DNA of 41,625 nucleotides from an uncultured Colwellia sp. (GCA_913049915.1 CAJWZC010000025.1:1-41625), one strand, 5' to 3'; numbered from the stretch's first letter, positions 8,523 through 17,549 are shown. Program-made: numbers and translations. Notes: generated by a model not told the origin, from the letters alone.

Positions 8523-10172
8523 ATGGAACGCGAATCGATGGAATTTGACGTAGTCATTGTAGGAGCAGGGCCTGCAGGTCTATCAACGGCTTGTAGGTTA
8601 ATGCAATTAGCACAAGAAAAACAGCAAGAGTTAATGGTCTGTGTTGTTGAGAAGGGATCCGAGGTTGGAGCCCACATTCTTTCTGGTGCTGTGTTTGAAC
8701 CAAGGTCTTTAAATGAATTATTTCCAGATTGGAAAGAAAAAGGTGCTCCACTTAAAACACCTGTAACAGGTGATGATATTTATTATTTTAATAGTGCTGA
8801 TAATGCCATTAAAGTACCTAGCTTGTTTGTACCTAAAACTATGCATAATGAAGGCAACTATATTGCTAGTATGGGTAATATGTGTCGCTGGTTAGCAGAA
8901 CAAGCAGAGCAATTAGGTGTTGAGATATTTCCAGGTTTCCCCGCGCAAAGTGTGATTTATAATGATGATGGCAGTGTTGGTGGTATTATTACTGGCGATA
9001 TGGGCTTGGACGCTGAAGGCAATGAAAAAGACGGATTTATGCCTGGCATGGAGCTTCGTGCTAAATATACCGTTTTTGCTGAGGGTTGTCGTGGACACTT
9101 AGGTAAAGAGTTAATTTCAAAGTTTGCTTTAGATGCCGATTCTTCTCCACAGCATTATGGTTTAGGTTTTAAAGAAATCTGGGATATTGATCCTGAAAAG
9201 CATCAAGAAGGTTTAGTGGTTCATTCTGCCGGTTGGCCTTTAAAAGACGACACTGGTGGTGGAGGTTATTTGTACCATGCAGAAAACAATCAGGTTTTTG
9301 TGGGTTTAATTATTGATTTGGGTTATTCAAACCCTCATTTAAGTCCGTTTGATGAATTTCAACGCTATAAACATCATCCTAAAATTAGTCAATACCTAGA
9401 AGGTGGTAAGCGCGTTTCTTATGGCGCACGTGCACTAGCTAAAGGTGGTTATAATTCACTGATTAAGCAAACGATGCCAGGTGGCATTATGGTGGGCTGT
9501 GAAGCGGGTACGATGAATTCAGCAAAAATCAAAGGTAATCATACTGCGATGAAGTCTGGTCTTTTAGCGGCTGAAACGATTTTTGAAGCACTAACGACTG
9601 GCGATGAAGGCGGTAAAGACTTGACGGTTTATGCGGAGAAATTTAAGTCATCGTGGTTGTATGATGATTTATATAATACGCGCAACTTCTCGCCATCAAT
9701 GCATAAATTTGGAACATTCTTTGGTGGCGCTTATAATACGATAGATCAAAACTTTTTTGGTAATAAGTTACCTTTCAATTTTAGTGATAATAAACCTGAT
9801 TATGAGCAATTAAAGCTAGCAAGTGAAGCACAAGTAATTAATTATTCTAAACCAGATAATAAATTAAGCTTCGATAAACTCTCTTCAGTATTTCTATCAA
9901 ATACTAACCATGAAGAAGAGCAACCTTGTCATTTACAACTTAAAGATATTGATATTCCAATTCAGGTGAACTTAGTTAAATATGGTGAGCCAGCAAGACT
10001 TTATTGCCCCGCTGGTGTGTATGAGGTTGAAAAAACTGAAGACGGTGATAAGTTTGTTATTAATGCGCAAAACTGTATTCACTGTAAAACATGTGATATT
10101 AAAGACCCTAGTCAAAATATTACCTGGGTAACCCCTGAAGGTACCGGTGGGCCAAACTACCCTAATATGTAA
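8523..10172 (+). CDS. Electron transfer flavoprotein:ubiquinone oxidoreductase
   Basis: A membrane-associated flavoprotein that passes electrons from reduced ETF to ubiquinone. The length is 549 residues, the family norm. The N-terminal FAD dinucleotide-binding motif is VVIVGAGPAGLS, starting near residue 10. Central motifs include SMGNMCRWLAEQAE, KGNHTAMKSGLLAAE and the quinone-pocket region. The C-terminal ferredoxin-like part has the 4Fe-4S cysteines in YCPAGVYEV and CIHCKTCDIKDP. It starts 255 bp from divergent etfB, with a GGGAGA ribosome binding site 4 nt upstream of the ATG. Two PsrA-type palindromes lie just upstream, so coupling to fatty-acid supply is likely. Confidence 0.97.
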   Translation: MERESMEFDVVIVGAGPAGLSTACRLMQLAQEKQQELMVCVVEKGSEVGAHILSGAVFEPRSLNELFPDWKEKGAPLKTPVTGDDIYYFNSADNAIKVPSLFVPKTMHNEGNYIASMGNMCRWLAEQAEQLGVEIFPGFPAQSVIYNDDGSVGGIITGDMGLDAEGNEKDGFMPGMELRAKYTVFAEGCRGHLGKELISKFALDADSSPQHYGLGFKEIWDIDPEKHQEGLVVHSAGWPLKDDTGGGGYLYHAENNQVFVGLIIDLGYSNPHLSPFDEFQRYKHHPKISQYLEGGKRVSYGARALAKGGYNSLIKQTMPGGIMVGCEAGTMNSAKIKGNHTAMKSGLLAAETIFEALTTGDEGGKDLTVYAEKFKSSWLYDDLYNTRNFSPSMHKFGTFFGGAYNTIDQNFFGNKLPFNFSDNKPDYEQLKLASEAQVINYSKPDNKLSFDKLSSVFLSNTNHEEEQPCHLQLKDIDIPIQVNLVKYGEPARLYCPAGVYEVEKTEDGDKFVINAQNCIHCKTCDIKDPSQNITWVTPEGTGGPNYPNM

Positions 10173-10210
10173 TATGTGCTAAATAATTAGTTAACGACTT
10201 ATTATTTTAT

Positions 10211-10249
10211 AAGCCCAAGTTACTCTATTGAGTACCTTGGGCTTTTTAT
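10211..10249 (+). terminator. Intrinsic terminator after ETF-QO
   Basis: AAGCCCAAG (10211-10219) pairs with CTTGGGCTT (10236-10244). An inner TACTC/GAGTA stem continues it across one mismatch, and a T-run follows. It lies 38 bp after the stop. Confidence 0.9.
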
Positions 10250-10326
10250 TTATTAGGGTGTTATAAACGAAAAATTATAGTAAGTAGGTAAGTCATTGGT
10301 TATAACTATATGGGTAATAGGGGCGG

Positions 10327-11133
10327 TTAATTAGAAGCTTCGATAAGGTTATAATCTTTTAATGCAGGTATCGCTAGATGGAGCTCTGCTTCAAGTTCAT
10401 CTAAATGAGTTAGTTCTTGACAAAAAATTGCAGCTTTTTTATCTAATGCTTTAGCTCTTTGTGCAACTTCTAACTCCAAACCTGTAGTTAGTGTTATTAG
10501 ACGTTTATCAAACGTGGTTATGCGTGTTTCACCACCGTATTCATTGGTGTTGTCCTCTGCTAGAATAGACTGTCCAACAGCCTCTAATATTGTACCGATT
10601 GAGGTTGAAATTATGGCTTCAATTTCTTGCTCAAATTCCCCAGTAAACATTTCATCAAAATCATTTAAGTCTTGTGGGGCAATATAATAATTATTAGCGC
10701 TTTGATTAAAACGTGCACGTATACGCCATTTTAATTCATCAAACTTAGCTTGTACTTTTTGTTGTGAAGCACTATTCTCGCCGGTTAAGCTGGCTACGAC
10801 TTGATTAACTGCTTTTAATCCAATATCAACCCCTTCTATAGCAATAGATACAATCTCAGGTACTTGTCGTCGAATACCTACACTAAAGCCAGTAAGTAGT
10901 AGTTGCTGTTCGGTAGATAAAAATATCTCTCTTCCTCGAATAAAGAGTTGTTTGGTATTGTTTATTTGTACTTTAGTCTTACCATTATCGACAATACGTA
11001 TATGTTTAGGGTCAATAATTACCCCGTAATTAAGGTTGATCGAGCATTTTTGAGCATATGCCTGTTGATAAAAAGGCATAAGTAGTAGCGCCAACATACT
11101 ATATTTTAGTAGTGATTTTTTAGCTAAATCCAT
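10327..11133 (-). CDS. YggN-like (DUF2884) periplasmic protein
   Basis: A 268-residue protein with an N-terminal signal peptide (hydrophobic LLKYSMLALLLMPFYQQAYA, cleavage likely after AYA). The mature part begins CSINLNYGVIIDPKHIRI and has the LFIRGREIFLSTEQQLLLTGFSVGIRRQVPE region typical of the YggN/DUF2884 family. A predicted helical domain of unknown function follows. A Cys near the start of the mature chain and one near the C-terminus (FCQEL) could form a disulfide. The gene lies 5 bp behind the DUF342 gene and is probably co-transcribed with it. No biochemical role is established for the family as far as I know. Confidence 0.8.
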   Translation of the reverse strand: MDLAKKSLLKYSMLALLLMPFYQQAYAQKCSINLNYGVIIDPKHIRIVDNGKTKVQINNTKQLFIRGREIFLSTEQQLLLTGFSVGIRRQVPEIVSIAIEGVDIGLKAVNQVVASLTGENSASQQKVQAKFDELKWRIRARFNQSANNYYIAPQDLNDFDEMFTGEFEQEIEAIISTSIGTILEAVGQSILAEDNTNEYGGETRITTFDKRLITLTTGLELEVAQRAKALDKKAAIFCQELTHLDELEAELHLAIPALKDYNLIEASN

Positions 11134-11138
11134 AGTGT

Positions 11139-12827
11139 TTATGTGTTCACTATTGTATCAATCAGTATTTTTCGCTCTTTGTAGACCATTCTACTTGGGC
11201 CATATTCACGTCGAGTTCTATCATTGAAGTCACTAACAATTAACTCAACACCTTGATAGAGCTTCTCAGTCGCTTCAATGTAAACACTTGCCATATAGTT
11301 TTGTAGATCACTATCAAGTATTTCTTTCTCATTGAGTATTCTACCCATTTCATTAGCATGGTGTTGATAGCTTGGTATTATTTTGGCTAATAACTCAGGT
11401 TTTTCTTTCTCTTTTGGTAACTTTTTTAATTTATTGATAGCCACTTTTAATTCGTTGGTTTTATCTGACTCTATTTTGAGTAGACCTTCTATTTTGTGTA
11501 TTTCATCTTTAAATGTGAGTATTTTATGTTCAAAATTGATAATTGTATTACTACCTGCAGTTGCTCCAATAACACCTGCATGGACAGAGGTACCTGCTTT
11601 GGTATATCCACCAATAAGCTTCCCGTTCGCTTGTTCACTTTTCCCTATCCACAGCCGAGAATTTATGTCTAAAATACTATGCAATAATTGGTTTTCGATA
11701 CGAAGATCTTGACCACAGGTTATTTGAGCGTATTGACCATATTTGGCATAAATACTTCCTTTGGCACTAATATTGACGCTCATGGTAATGTCAGTGATTT
11801 TTGTTTTTTCAATATCATGTTTACGGCCAATAATACCACTAGAAATAGTGATGTCGCCTCCTGCATCAAGGGTTGCGGACTCAACAAAACCACCAACAGT
11901 AATGTCACCTGAAGCCGTCACTTTCATGCCTTCAGTAACATCGCCATCAATAATAACACTCCCCGTAAAGTTGATATTTCCAGTGGCAACAGTGACATCT
12001 TTAATTTTATAAATCTCATCAACTTCCATACCGTTATTAATAAGTTTTGGTAAGCCTACTTTTTTAGAAACTAGCACGTTAATATTTTTTTGACTTATAT
12101 TTGTACCTTCACCGGCGACGAGTTCAATGTCATTTCCAGGTTCTGGTGATAGCGGGGTAGCAGTAACAGTGTAACCTTGAATACCTTGAGTTAATGGTAC
12201 TTTTTTCGCTATAGGATCACCTACTTTTACACAAATGATATCACCTAAATCACGCATATCGACACTACCATCTTCTAGCTTTTTAGGTTTTAGGATTCTT
12301 GTTTGCGCACTCTCAACTAAAGGTTTTATTAAGGCATCTTTGCCATTAATGGCAATTTTCCCTGTAGCAATTTTCATATCAACGTGACTATTAGGCGCTT
12401 CTTTTACGGCAAGCTGGGCAAGCTGAATTAAATGTTCTTTACTAAAGCCTTTTTTTACACCGGCTTCTTGTGCTGCTGTTAAAATAGCTTTTGCTGATAG
12501 ATGTTGACCACCTTGAGCACTAATAATCTCAGCGGTAGCACCCATTTCATCGGATTCGATAGTTATATTAATTGTCGCGTCAACCCGTTCTAGCACTTGA
12601 TAGCGAATAGTTCGGCCAGTTTGATTATCTTGTAGGGGTTTTAAAACATCATTTAGCTCAGCGATAGCATTTTTAATATTACCGTTATTAATGCGAAGAG
12701 TTATAAATTCTGATGCGTCAATTAGCTCTTTGATACTTAAAGCAGAAATCGTCTCGTCACCTTTGATAGGTTCTAAGATTAAATCAATATTATTTTTATT
12801 ATTACAGACTAAGCTAGCTTTGGTCAT
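11139..12827 (-). CDS. DUF342 / FapA-family protein
   Basis: A 562-residue cytoplasmic protein with no signal peptide. The middle and C-terminal half show the FapA/DUF342 pattern. A segment with VGDPIAKKVPLTQGIQGYTVTATPLSP comes first. A repetitive polymer-like beta-helix follows at about 265-410 (GNINFTGSVIIDGDVTEGMKVTASGDITVGG, then SATLDAGGDITISSGIIG). Last is a charged coiled-coil stretch around KIEGLLKIESDKTNELKVAINKLKKLPKEKEKP. Members of this family occur beside flagellar or polar-localisation genes in some Vibrio and Bacillus relatives. Nothing flagellar is next to it here. It is followed after 5 bp by the YggN-like gene. Confidence 0.85.
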   Translation of the reverse strand: MTKASLVCNNKNNIDLILEPIKGDETISALSIKELIDASEFITLRINNGNIKNAIAELNDVLKPLQDNQTGRTIRYQVLERVDATINITIESDEMGATAEIISAQGGQHLSAKAILTAAQEAGVKKGFSKEHLIQLAQLAVKEAPNSHVDMKIATGKIAINGKDALIKPLVESAQTRILKPKKLEDGSVDMRDLGDIICVKVGDPIAKKVPLTQGIQGYTVTATPLSPEPGNDIELVAGEGTNISQKNINVLVSKKVGLPKLINNGMEVDEIYKIKDVTVATGNINFTGSVIIDGDVTEGMKVTASGDITVGGFVESATLDAGGDITISSGIIGRKHDIEKTKITDITMSVNISAKGSIYAKYGQYAQITCGQDLRIENQLLHSILDINSRLWIGKSEQANGKLIGGYTKAGTSVHAGVIGATAGSNTIINFEHKILTFKDEIHKIEGLLKIESDKTNELKVAINKLKKLPKEKEKPELLAKIIPSYQHHANEMGRILNEKEILDSDLQNYMASVYIEATEKLYQGVELIVSDFNDRTRREYGPSRMVYKERKILIDTIVNT

Positions 12828-12927
12828 TACAAAGGCTCCTCCTAACCGTCAAGTACTGCTGAGCCAAGTAACGGTAGATGCTATTCTTTTTTATAATTAT
12901 TATGTGTATATAATGGCAGCGATTTTG

Positions 12928-13281
12928 TTACATATAATGATTTTGATGAATTTTAATGAAACTTGTAGTGCCTTCTTTAGAGTAATCTATTTTATACTCT
13001 ATGCCATCAAGTGCTTGCACAAATAAAAGTGTTTTTTCTTCACTAAATAATTCAGAAGAGGAAATATCGACAATATCTTGGTAAGCTTTTTTTGCAATTG
13101 AACGTTTTTCTGGGATTTTACCTTTATATATGCCTATACCGCGATGACTAACAATAACAACGTTTTTATCACCATTTAATATAAGTAAATCGAATTTTTT
13201 TACTTTATGAATTACCGTATTACGGCCACTTGTTATAAAATTTTTCTCTATCAAAATAAGCTCCTGATATAAATTTATCAT
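12928..13281 (-). CDS. Unknown 117-aa (or 108-aa) cytoplasmic protein
   Basis: Not recognised. It is a small basic protein without signal peptide or membrane helix. It alternates beta-type stretches (KFDLLILNGDKNVVIVSHRGIGIYKG; IEYKIDYSKEGTTSFIKIHQ) around a helix (KRSIAKKAYQDIVDISSSELF). The ATG at 13281 has no ribosome binding site. A TTG at 13252-13254, giving a 108-aa product starting MIEKNFITSGRN, follows a good AGGAG at 13261-13265 with 6-nt spacing and is the more likely start. It lies about 100 bp upstream of the DUF342 gene on the same strand. A PH-like or lipocalin-like small beta fold is a guess only. Confidence 0.6.
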   Translation of the reverse strand: MINLYQELILIEKNFITSGRNTVIHKVKKFDLLILNGDKNVVIVSHRGIGIYKGKIPEKRSIAKKAYQDIVDISSSELFSEEKTLLFVQALDGIEYKIDYSKEGTTSFIKIHQNHYM

Positions 13282-13409
13282 TTCTAGTTTTTATTAGTCT
13301 TAATATATAAATTTTTACTAAACTAAGCAATGATTAAGCTTAGCGTTATCTGCTATATTCTCATTCTAGTTCATAATTTTGTTATTATTTTATCTAGCTT
13401 TATTAATAC

Positions 13410-14708
13410 TTACGGATTAGAAAATGCTCTTTCTATTACATAGTTCGGTATTGTTGTTATTTTTTTTTGGTAGCGGCGCAGGAAATCTATACCTATAGCA
13501 GATACAAGTTGTTGAAAATAAATTCTTTTATAGGGTAGTAATAAGCATTGAGTTTGAATGTCGTCAAGGCTGCCCCAAGCAAACCATACTGTACCTACAG
13601 GCTTATCATCACTGCCACCATTAGGACCTGCAACCCCAGAGACTGCAATGGTTAGATCTGCGTTAGACTTTATCAGTGAGCCTTTTGCCATGGCAATAAC
13701 TACCGCTTTACTTACTGCTCCATCTTGCTCAAAAAGCCGAGCGGGGACATCTAGCATAGCTGTCTTCATTTCGTTACTATAGGTGACAAAACCTGCTTCA
13801 AAACTTATCGATGAACCACTTACTTCTGTCAACTTACTGGCAATTAGGCCACCAGTACATGACTCAGCGGTGGTTACTTTAAGATTATTTTTCTGCATTT
13901 GGTTTAATAGGTGATCTGCAATTGATTTTGGTTTCCCTTGAATTTCAGCGATTAAGTGATCACCAATCACATCAGTTAACTTTTTTTGCCATAAGGATTT
14001 AAGCGCTAAGCCTTGCGAAGTATTAATTGTTAGCTTTACTTCAAGTAATGGCATACCGGCACGAAATCCTAATTCAATTTCTGTTGGCCAGTCGGATAGT
14101 TGTTGATCAATTATTTTTTGTAAACTTGACTCACCAAGACCAAATACCTGTAAACGGGTAATATCTGTTATTACATCATTAGGTATACTCTCAGCGATGA
14201 TGGGAATGATTTGCTCGTTAAGCATTGTTTTTAGCTCGTGAGGTACACCAGGTGTACAGTAAATATCACAATCTTTATATCGTACTGAAAAACCAACAGC
14301 ACTTCCATTTCTGTTAGCAATTATTTGGCACGTTTTAGGTAACATAGCTTGTTTTAGATTAGGAGCATTTAACTCTACTCCTCGTTGCTTACACCAGTTG
14401 ATTAAATGAGTATATGCCTGTGCGTGTTGGTTTAATTGTTCTCCTATGACAAGCGCTAGCGCCTGTGCGGTTAAGTCATCAACTGTTGGTCCTAAGCCGC
14501 CATTAATAATTAAAATGTCACTTGTACTTGCCATGTAAGTTATTTCATTAACAAGTAGCGCTAAATCATCCGCGACAGTTACCTTACGATTAATTCCAAG
14601 ACCAATATCTTTTAATACTTGTGCCATCATGGCTGAATTACTGTCAACAATATCTCCAGTCATCAATTCATTACCTGTTAATAACAACTGCACTTTTGGA
14701 GCTGACAT
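13410..14708 (-). CDS. cinA: CinA-family protein with nicotinamide-nucleotide amidase domain
   Basis: A 432-residue two-domain protein. The N-terminal part (about 1-170) is a MoCF/molybdopterin-binding-like domain: LLTGNELMTGDIVDSNS, INGGLGPTVDDLT, IYCTPGVPHELKTML. In CinA proteins it acts as an ADP-ribose pyrophosphatase. The C-terminal part (about 255-415) is the PncC nicotinamide-nucleotide amidase domain (TTAESCTGGLIASKLTEVSGSS, FVTYSNEMKTAML, VSGVAGPNGGSDDKPVGTVWFAWG), which recycles NMN to NaMN. It is the first gene of the leftward run that includes the 117-aa protein and the DUF342 gene, though gaps of about 100 bp separate them. In many gammaproteobacteria cinA sits next to recA. Here it does not. 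Confidence 0.93.
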   Translation of the reverse strand: MSAPKVQLLLTGNELMTGDIVDSNSAMMAQVLKDIGLGINRKVTVADDLALLVNEITYMASTSDILIINGGLGPTVDDLTAQALALVIGEQLNQHAQAYTHLINWCKQRGVELNAPNLKQAMLPKTCQIIANRNGSAVGFSVRYKDCDIYCTPGVPHELKTMLNEQIIPIIAESIPNDVITDITRLQVFGLGESSLQKIIDQQLSDWPTEIELGFRAGMPLLEVKLTINTSQGLALKSLWQKKLTDVIGDHLIAEIQGKPKSIADHLLNQMQKNNLKVTTAESCTGGLIASKLTEVSGSSISFEAGFVTYSNEMKTAMLDVPARLFEQDGAVSKAVVIAMAKGSLIKSNADLTIAVSGVAGPNGGSDDKPVGTVWFAWGSLDDIQTQCLLLPYKRIYFQQLVSAIGIDFLRRYQKKITTIPNYVIERAFSNP

Positions 14709-15078
14709 CGTTCACTTTCCTAATTTTTTTAATTGTTGATGAATTTAAACCTTTTTTCCTAAACTTACATCTAATTCTTTTGTGGAGGTAGTAATAATTT
14801 AAATATAGGGAAAAACTAATGAGTAAAATAATTTGTTAAGTTTAGTGATCTTCACTTCATTTAGTTTGCAAGTACTAGTACAAAGTAATAAAGAAATAGA
14901 CTGATTTTATCGAATGATAAGTCTTGATAACTAGAATATCTTTTCATATAGCCACTTTTTACATTAAAATAACTACAAGCTTGTTAATAAAGGCTTATAG
15001 TTTTTTGTGAGTGATAGGTTTGATATAAGTCATAACTTATAATTATCATTCCATATAGCAAAATTTAAGGAAAAAATT
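14709..15078. other. Divergent intergenic region with a terminator-like hairpin
   Basis: This 370-bp gap carries no gene-length frame. On the plus strand, TTGATA (14924-14929) and TATAGC (14947-14952) with a 17-bp spacer form a possible promoter. Shortly after it, AACTACAAGC (14971-14980) pairs with GCTTATAGTT (14993-15002) with one mismatch. A run of six T (15001-15006) follows. This would end a short leader transcript before the gene at 15079. Confidence 0.45.
14971..15006 (+). terminator. Terminator-like hairpin inside a 5' leader (attenuator candidate)
   Basis: A 10-bp stem with one C-A mismatch and a 12-nt loop, then T6. It stands 73 bp upstream of a GTG start and behind a possible promoter, not behind any gene. 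It would therefore serve as an attenuator or the end of a small RNA rather than a normal gene terminator. Confidence 0.45.
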
Positions 15079-15468
15079 GTGAGTAATATTAGTTACCCCC
15101 GAGAGTTACTTTTTGGCCGCTGGTTTCGAAATGATATTGATGAACAAGGCAATGAAACCTTTGAATATGCTGAACTTAGTTGTGATGGTAGTTTTGAGTT
15201 TACCTTTATTACACTGGGTATAAAGGGAGAAGTTATTGAGAAAGTCACCGAATTAGGTGATTGGGGACTCGTGGCAGATATTCACTTTACTCTAACTAAA
15301 AATGAGATGATTGATAACGAACTTTATGCTGCAGACTTAAATAATAATGATAACTATCATGCGTATACAGTATTAGCATTGAATCATAAAAAATTCCATT
15401 ATCAACATAGACTAACGAATGAAGAATATATCATGAGACGGGTTGTTGATACCCCTGGTCATTGTTAG
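15079..15468 (+). CDS. Unknown 129-aa cytoplasmic protein, GTG start
   Basis: Not recognised. GTG start at 15079 with TAAGGA upstream (15066-15071). The protein has no signal peptide. It is rich in beta-forming and acidic segments (LLFGRWFRNDIDEQGNETFEYAEL, GSFEFTFITLG, LGDWGLVADIHFTLT, KKFHYQHRLTNEEYIMRRV). The pattern G-x-W, then short strands, then W-G resembles lipocalin-like small beta-barrels, but this is only a fold guess. It lies 64 bp upstream of the DapA gene on the same strand and may share a transcript. The leader contains a terminator-like hairpin. Confidence 0.7.
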   Translation: MSNISYPRELLFGRWFRNDIDEQGNETFEYAELSCDGSFEFTFITLGIKGEVIEKVTELGDWGLVADIHFTLTKNEMIDNELYAADLNNNDNYHAYTVLALNHKKFHYQHRLTNEEYIMRRVVDTPGHC

Positions 15469-15532
15469 AATGTTCGGCAAGAATTTACCGTTTTTCCTTA
15501 TTGAAGTTAAATAAAAGAATTAGAGATAGTTA

Positions 15533-16465
15533 ATGAAGCGATTAAAAGCAGCAAGTTTAATTACCGCAGTAAAAACCCCTTATACAGACAAAGGAGAGGT
15601 TTGTTTAAAAACGTATGATTTCTTAATAAAACAACAAATTGCTGCTGGCGTAGACGGCATAGTTGTTGGTGGTACTACTGGTGAGGGGCATTTACTTAGC
15701 TGGGAAGAGCATTTAATGCTTATTGCTCATTGTGTGCATAATTTTGGTGAACAGCTCATTATTGTTGGCAATACCGGTAGTAATAATACTCGCGAAGCAA
15801 TAAAAGCTACCGAAAATGGTTTTGCCATAGGTATGGATGCAGCATTACAAATAAACCCTTATTATGGTCGTACCTCACTTAAAGGTGTTAGTGAGCACTT
15901 TAAGCGTGTATTAGATATAGGTCCTGCTTTTATTTATAACGTACCAGGTAGAACCGGACAAGATTTAATACCAGCAGTGATTGAGCCTTTATCGAAGCAT
16001 AAAAACTTTATCGGCGTAAAAGAGTGTGGTGGTAACGATCGAATAGCCTATTATGAAAAGCAAGGTATTGCTTGTTGGTCAGGTAATGACGACGAATGTT
16101 ATGTTGGTCGTCATGAGCATGGCTCTCATGGTGTTATTTCTGTTACTTCTAATATTATTCCAAGCTTAATGCGCAAATTAATGGATAAAGATTACTCAGT
16201 AAGTAAATTAGAAGAAACAGCTAAGTTGAACGATAGTTTACAGGATCTGATGAAATGGCTATTTTGCGAGCCTAATCCTATTGCCATCAACACCGCTTTG
16301 ATAATGACCGATGCAGTGCCTAATAACTTTCGTTTACCTTATTTAGCGCTAACTCTAGAGCAGCGTGAAATTGGTTTTGAATTATTAAAAGCGGTAGCGA
16401 CCAAAGATTTGGTTGGCGATAGCTTATCTTTACTTGAAGATGGTGACTTTAACTACTGCATTTAG
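15533..16465 (+). CDS. dapA: 4-hydroxy-tetrahydrodipicolinate synthase, plant-type DapA
   Basis: Condenses pyruvate with aspartate semialdehyde in lysine/diaminopimelate synthesis. The length is 310 residues. Visible active-site parts are GGTTGEG (Thr48, Thr49), YNVPGRTG (Tyr135, Arg140) and the Schiff-base Lys163 in GVKEC. Several blocks read as in plant chloroplast enzymes rather than the E. coli type: TTGEGHLLSWEEH, WSGNDDECYVGRHEHGSHGVISVTSN and LMKWLFCEPNPIAINTAL. Trp57 sits where E. coli DapA has His53, a known plant-type feature of the lysine allosteric pocket. Asn84, Glu88 and Tyr111 align with other lysine contacts, so feedback inhibition is plausible. It ends at a strong bidirectional terminator. 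Whether the genome has a second, conventional dapA cannot be seen here. Confidence 0.92.
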   Translation: MKRLKAASLITAVKTPYTDKGEVCLKTYDFLIKQQIAAGVDGIVVGGTTGEGHLLSWEEHLMLIAHCVHNFGEQLIIVGNTGSNNTREAIKATENGFAIGMDAALQINPYYGRTSLKGVSEHFKRVLDIGPAFIYNVPGRTGQDLIPAVIEPLSKHKNFIGVKECGGNDRIAYYEKQGIACWSGNDDECYVGRHEHGSHGVISVTSNIIPSLMRKLMDKDYSVSKLEETAKLNDSLQDLMKWLFCEPNPIAINTALIMTDAVPNNFRLPYLALTLEQREIGFELLKAVATKDLVGDSLSLLEDGDFNYCI

Positions 16466-16475
16466 CCTGTTAATT

Positions 16476-16527
16476 AACGCATTTTCTTCTTTATGACTAA
16501 TTTATAAAGTAGCTTAGAAAATGCGTT
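16476..16527. terminator. Bidirectional terminator between dapA and rluA-like gene
   Basis: AACGCATTTTCT (16476-16487) pairs perfectly with AGAAAATGCGTT (16516-16527), and an inner CTTTAT/ATAAAG (16489-16494/16504-16509) extends the stem. It lies between convergent gene ends. The outer bases give T-rich tails on the plus strand and, more weakly, on the minus strand. Confidence 0.75.
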
Positions 16528-16550
16528 TATAAATAAGCTTACCTATAAAT

Positions 16551-17549
16551 TTAAAGTCTCAGTGATAATTGCGGCTTTAATGTTTCTGGTATCTCAAAAA
16601 AACGCTCTTTTTCAATAATTAGCTTATCACTTGCGGGCATACCACCTATTGTTAATGGACAAATAAACCGTAAACTTACCGCACATAATTGTAAATCATT
16701 CTGTTCATTCTGATCGGCTATACCATGTAACCTATCACCAACTACGGGCATACCAATACTCGCTGCATGGATACGTATTTGATGTTTTCTACCACTGTCT
16801 ATTTTTACTTTGATCAGTGAACGATTAGACTCACTATCATAAGATAAACAGATAAAAGTACTGCGGGCACTTTTTCCATCAACGTTACAGTCAATTACTT
16901 CTGGCTGAGGTCTTTCATTATGATTGCCATGGACAATGATATGATAATACTTTTCTAGTTGATGAAACTCAAACATATGGGATAAGGCTTTGGCTGCTGT
17001 TTTACTGTGAGCAACAATAATTAAGCCCGTCGCTGCTCTATCTAATCGATGCACAATAAAAGCTGGACGTTCATTAGGTAAATTTTGTTGAGCGAAACGA
17101 GCGATGGTGCAATGATCACTCCATTTAGATCCTTGTGACAACATACCATAGGGTTTGTACCAAACACTGTAATCAATTAAATCGGCAATTAATAAGGCTT
17201 GTGGCACCGGTGCTAAAAGTACCAATTTATTGAAATAAAAGTGCAGTTCATCACCCACTAACAACTGTTTTTTTACTCGACGCAGTCGTTGTGTTTGTTT
17301 TTTGTTTTTTGCTGGTGTTAACCATAATGCGCCTTTACTTATAGCCTGTTTTAATTCAGCTTTTGACAATGAAATATTCTGTCCATGACTATAACTTTCT
17401 AATACTGAAATAGCAGTACACTTTTCTTGTTCAGTGACGTTTTTCTCTGTGATGCTTTTTTCAGTGAGCAGAATATGCCATTCAAACTTTTCATAGCTTT
17501 GATTAGGGCTTGGACCTTGCGTGTCTGAATAGGTTTTATCTACAGTCAT
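16551..17549 (-). CDS. RluA-family RNA pseudouridine synthase
   Basis: A 332-residue enzyme that isomerises uridine to pseudouridine in rRNA or tRNA. The catalytic motif HRLDRAATGL carries Asp170. It is preceded by VWYKPYGMLSQG and followed by KYYHIIVHG and GRKHQIRIHAASIGMPVVGDRLHG, the usual RluA-family order. The N-terminal 110 residues (AELKQAISKGALWLTPAKNK, then LRRVKKQLLVGDELHFYF) look like a weak S4-type or linker domain. The exact target site cannot be told from the sequence. It is close to neither RluC nor RluD in its N-terminus. Single gene, divergent from the RraB-like gene. Confidence 0.88.
   Translation of the reverse strand: MTVDKTYSDTQGPSPNQSYEKFEWHILLTEKSITEKNVTEQEKCTAISVLESYSHGQNISLSKAELKQAISKGALWLTPAKNKKQTQRLRRVKKQLLVGDELHFYFNKLVLLAPVPQALLIADLIDYSVWYKPYGMLSQGSKWSDHCTIARFAQQNLPNERPAFIVHRLDRAATGLIIVAHSKTAAKALSHMFEFHQLEKYYHIIVHGNHNERPQPEVIDCNVDGKSARSTFICLSYDSESNRSLIKVKIDSGRKHQIRIHAASIGMPVVGDRLHGIADQNEQNDLQLCAVSLRFICPLTIGGMPASDKLIIEKERFFEIPETLKPQLSLRL

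Noticed and set aside
11383-12012. Plus-strand open frames within the DUF342 gene
   Set aside because: They are antisense shadows of a well-supported coding region.
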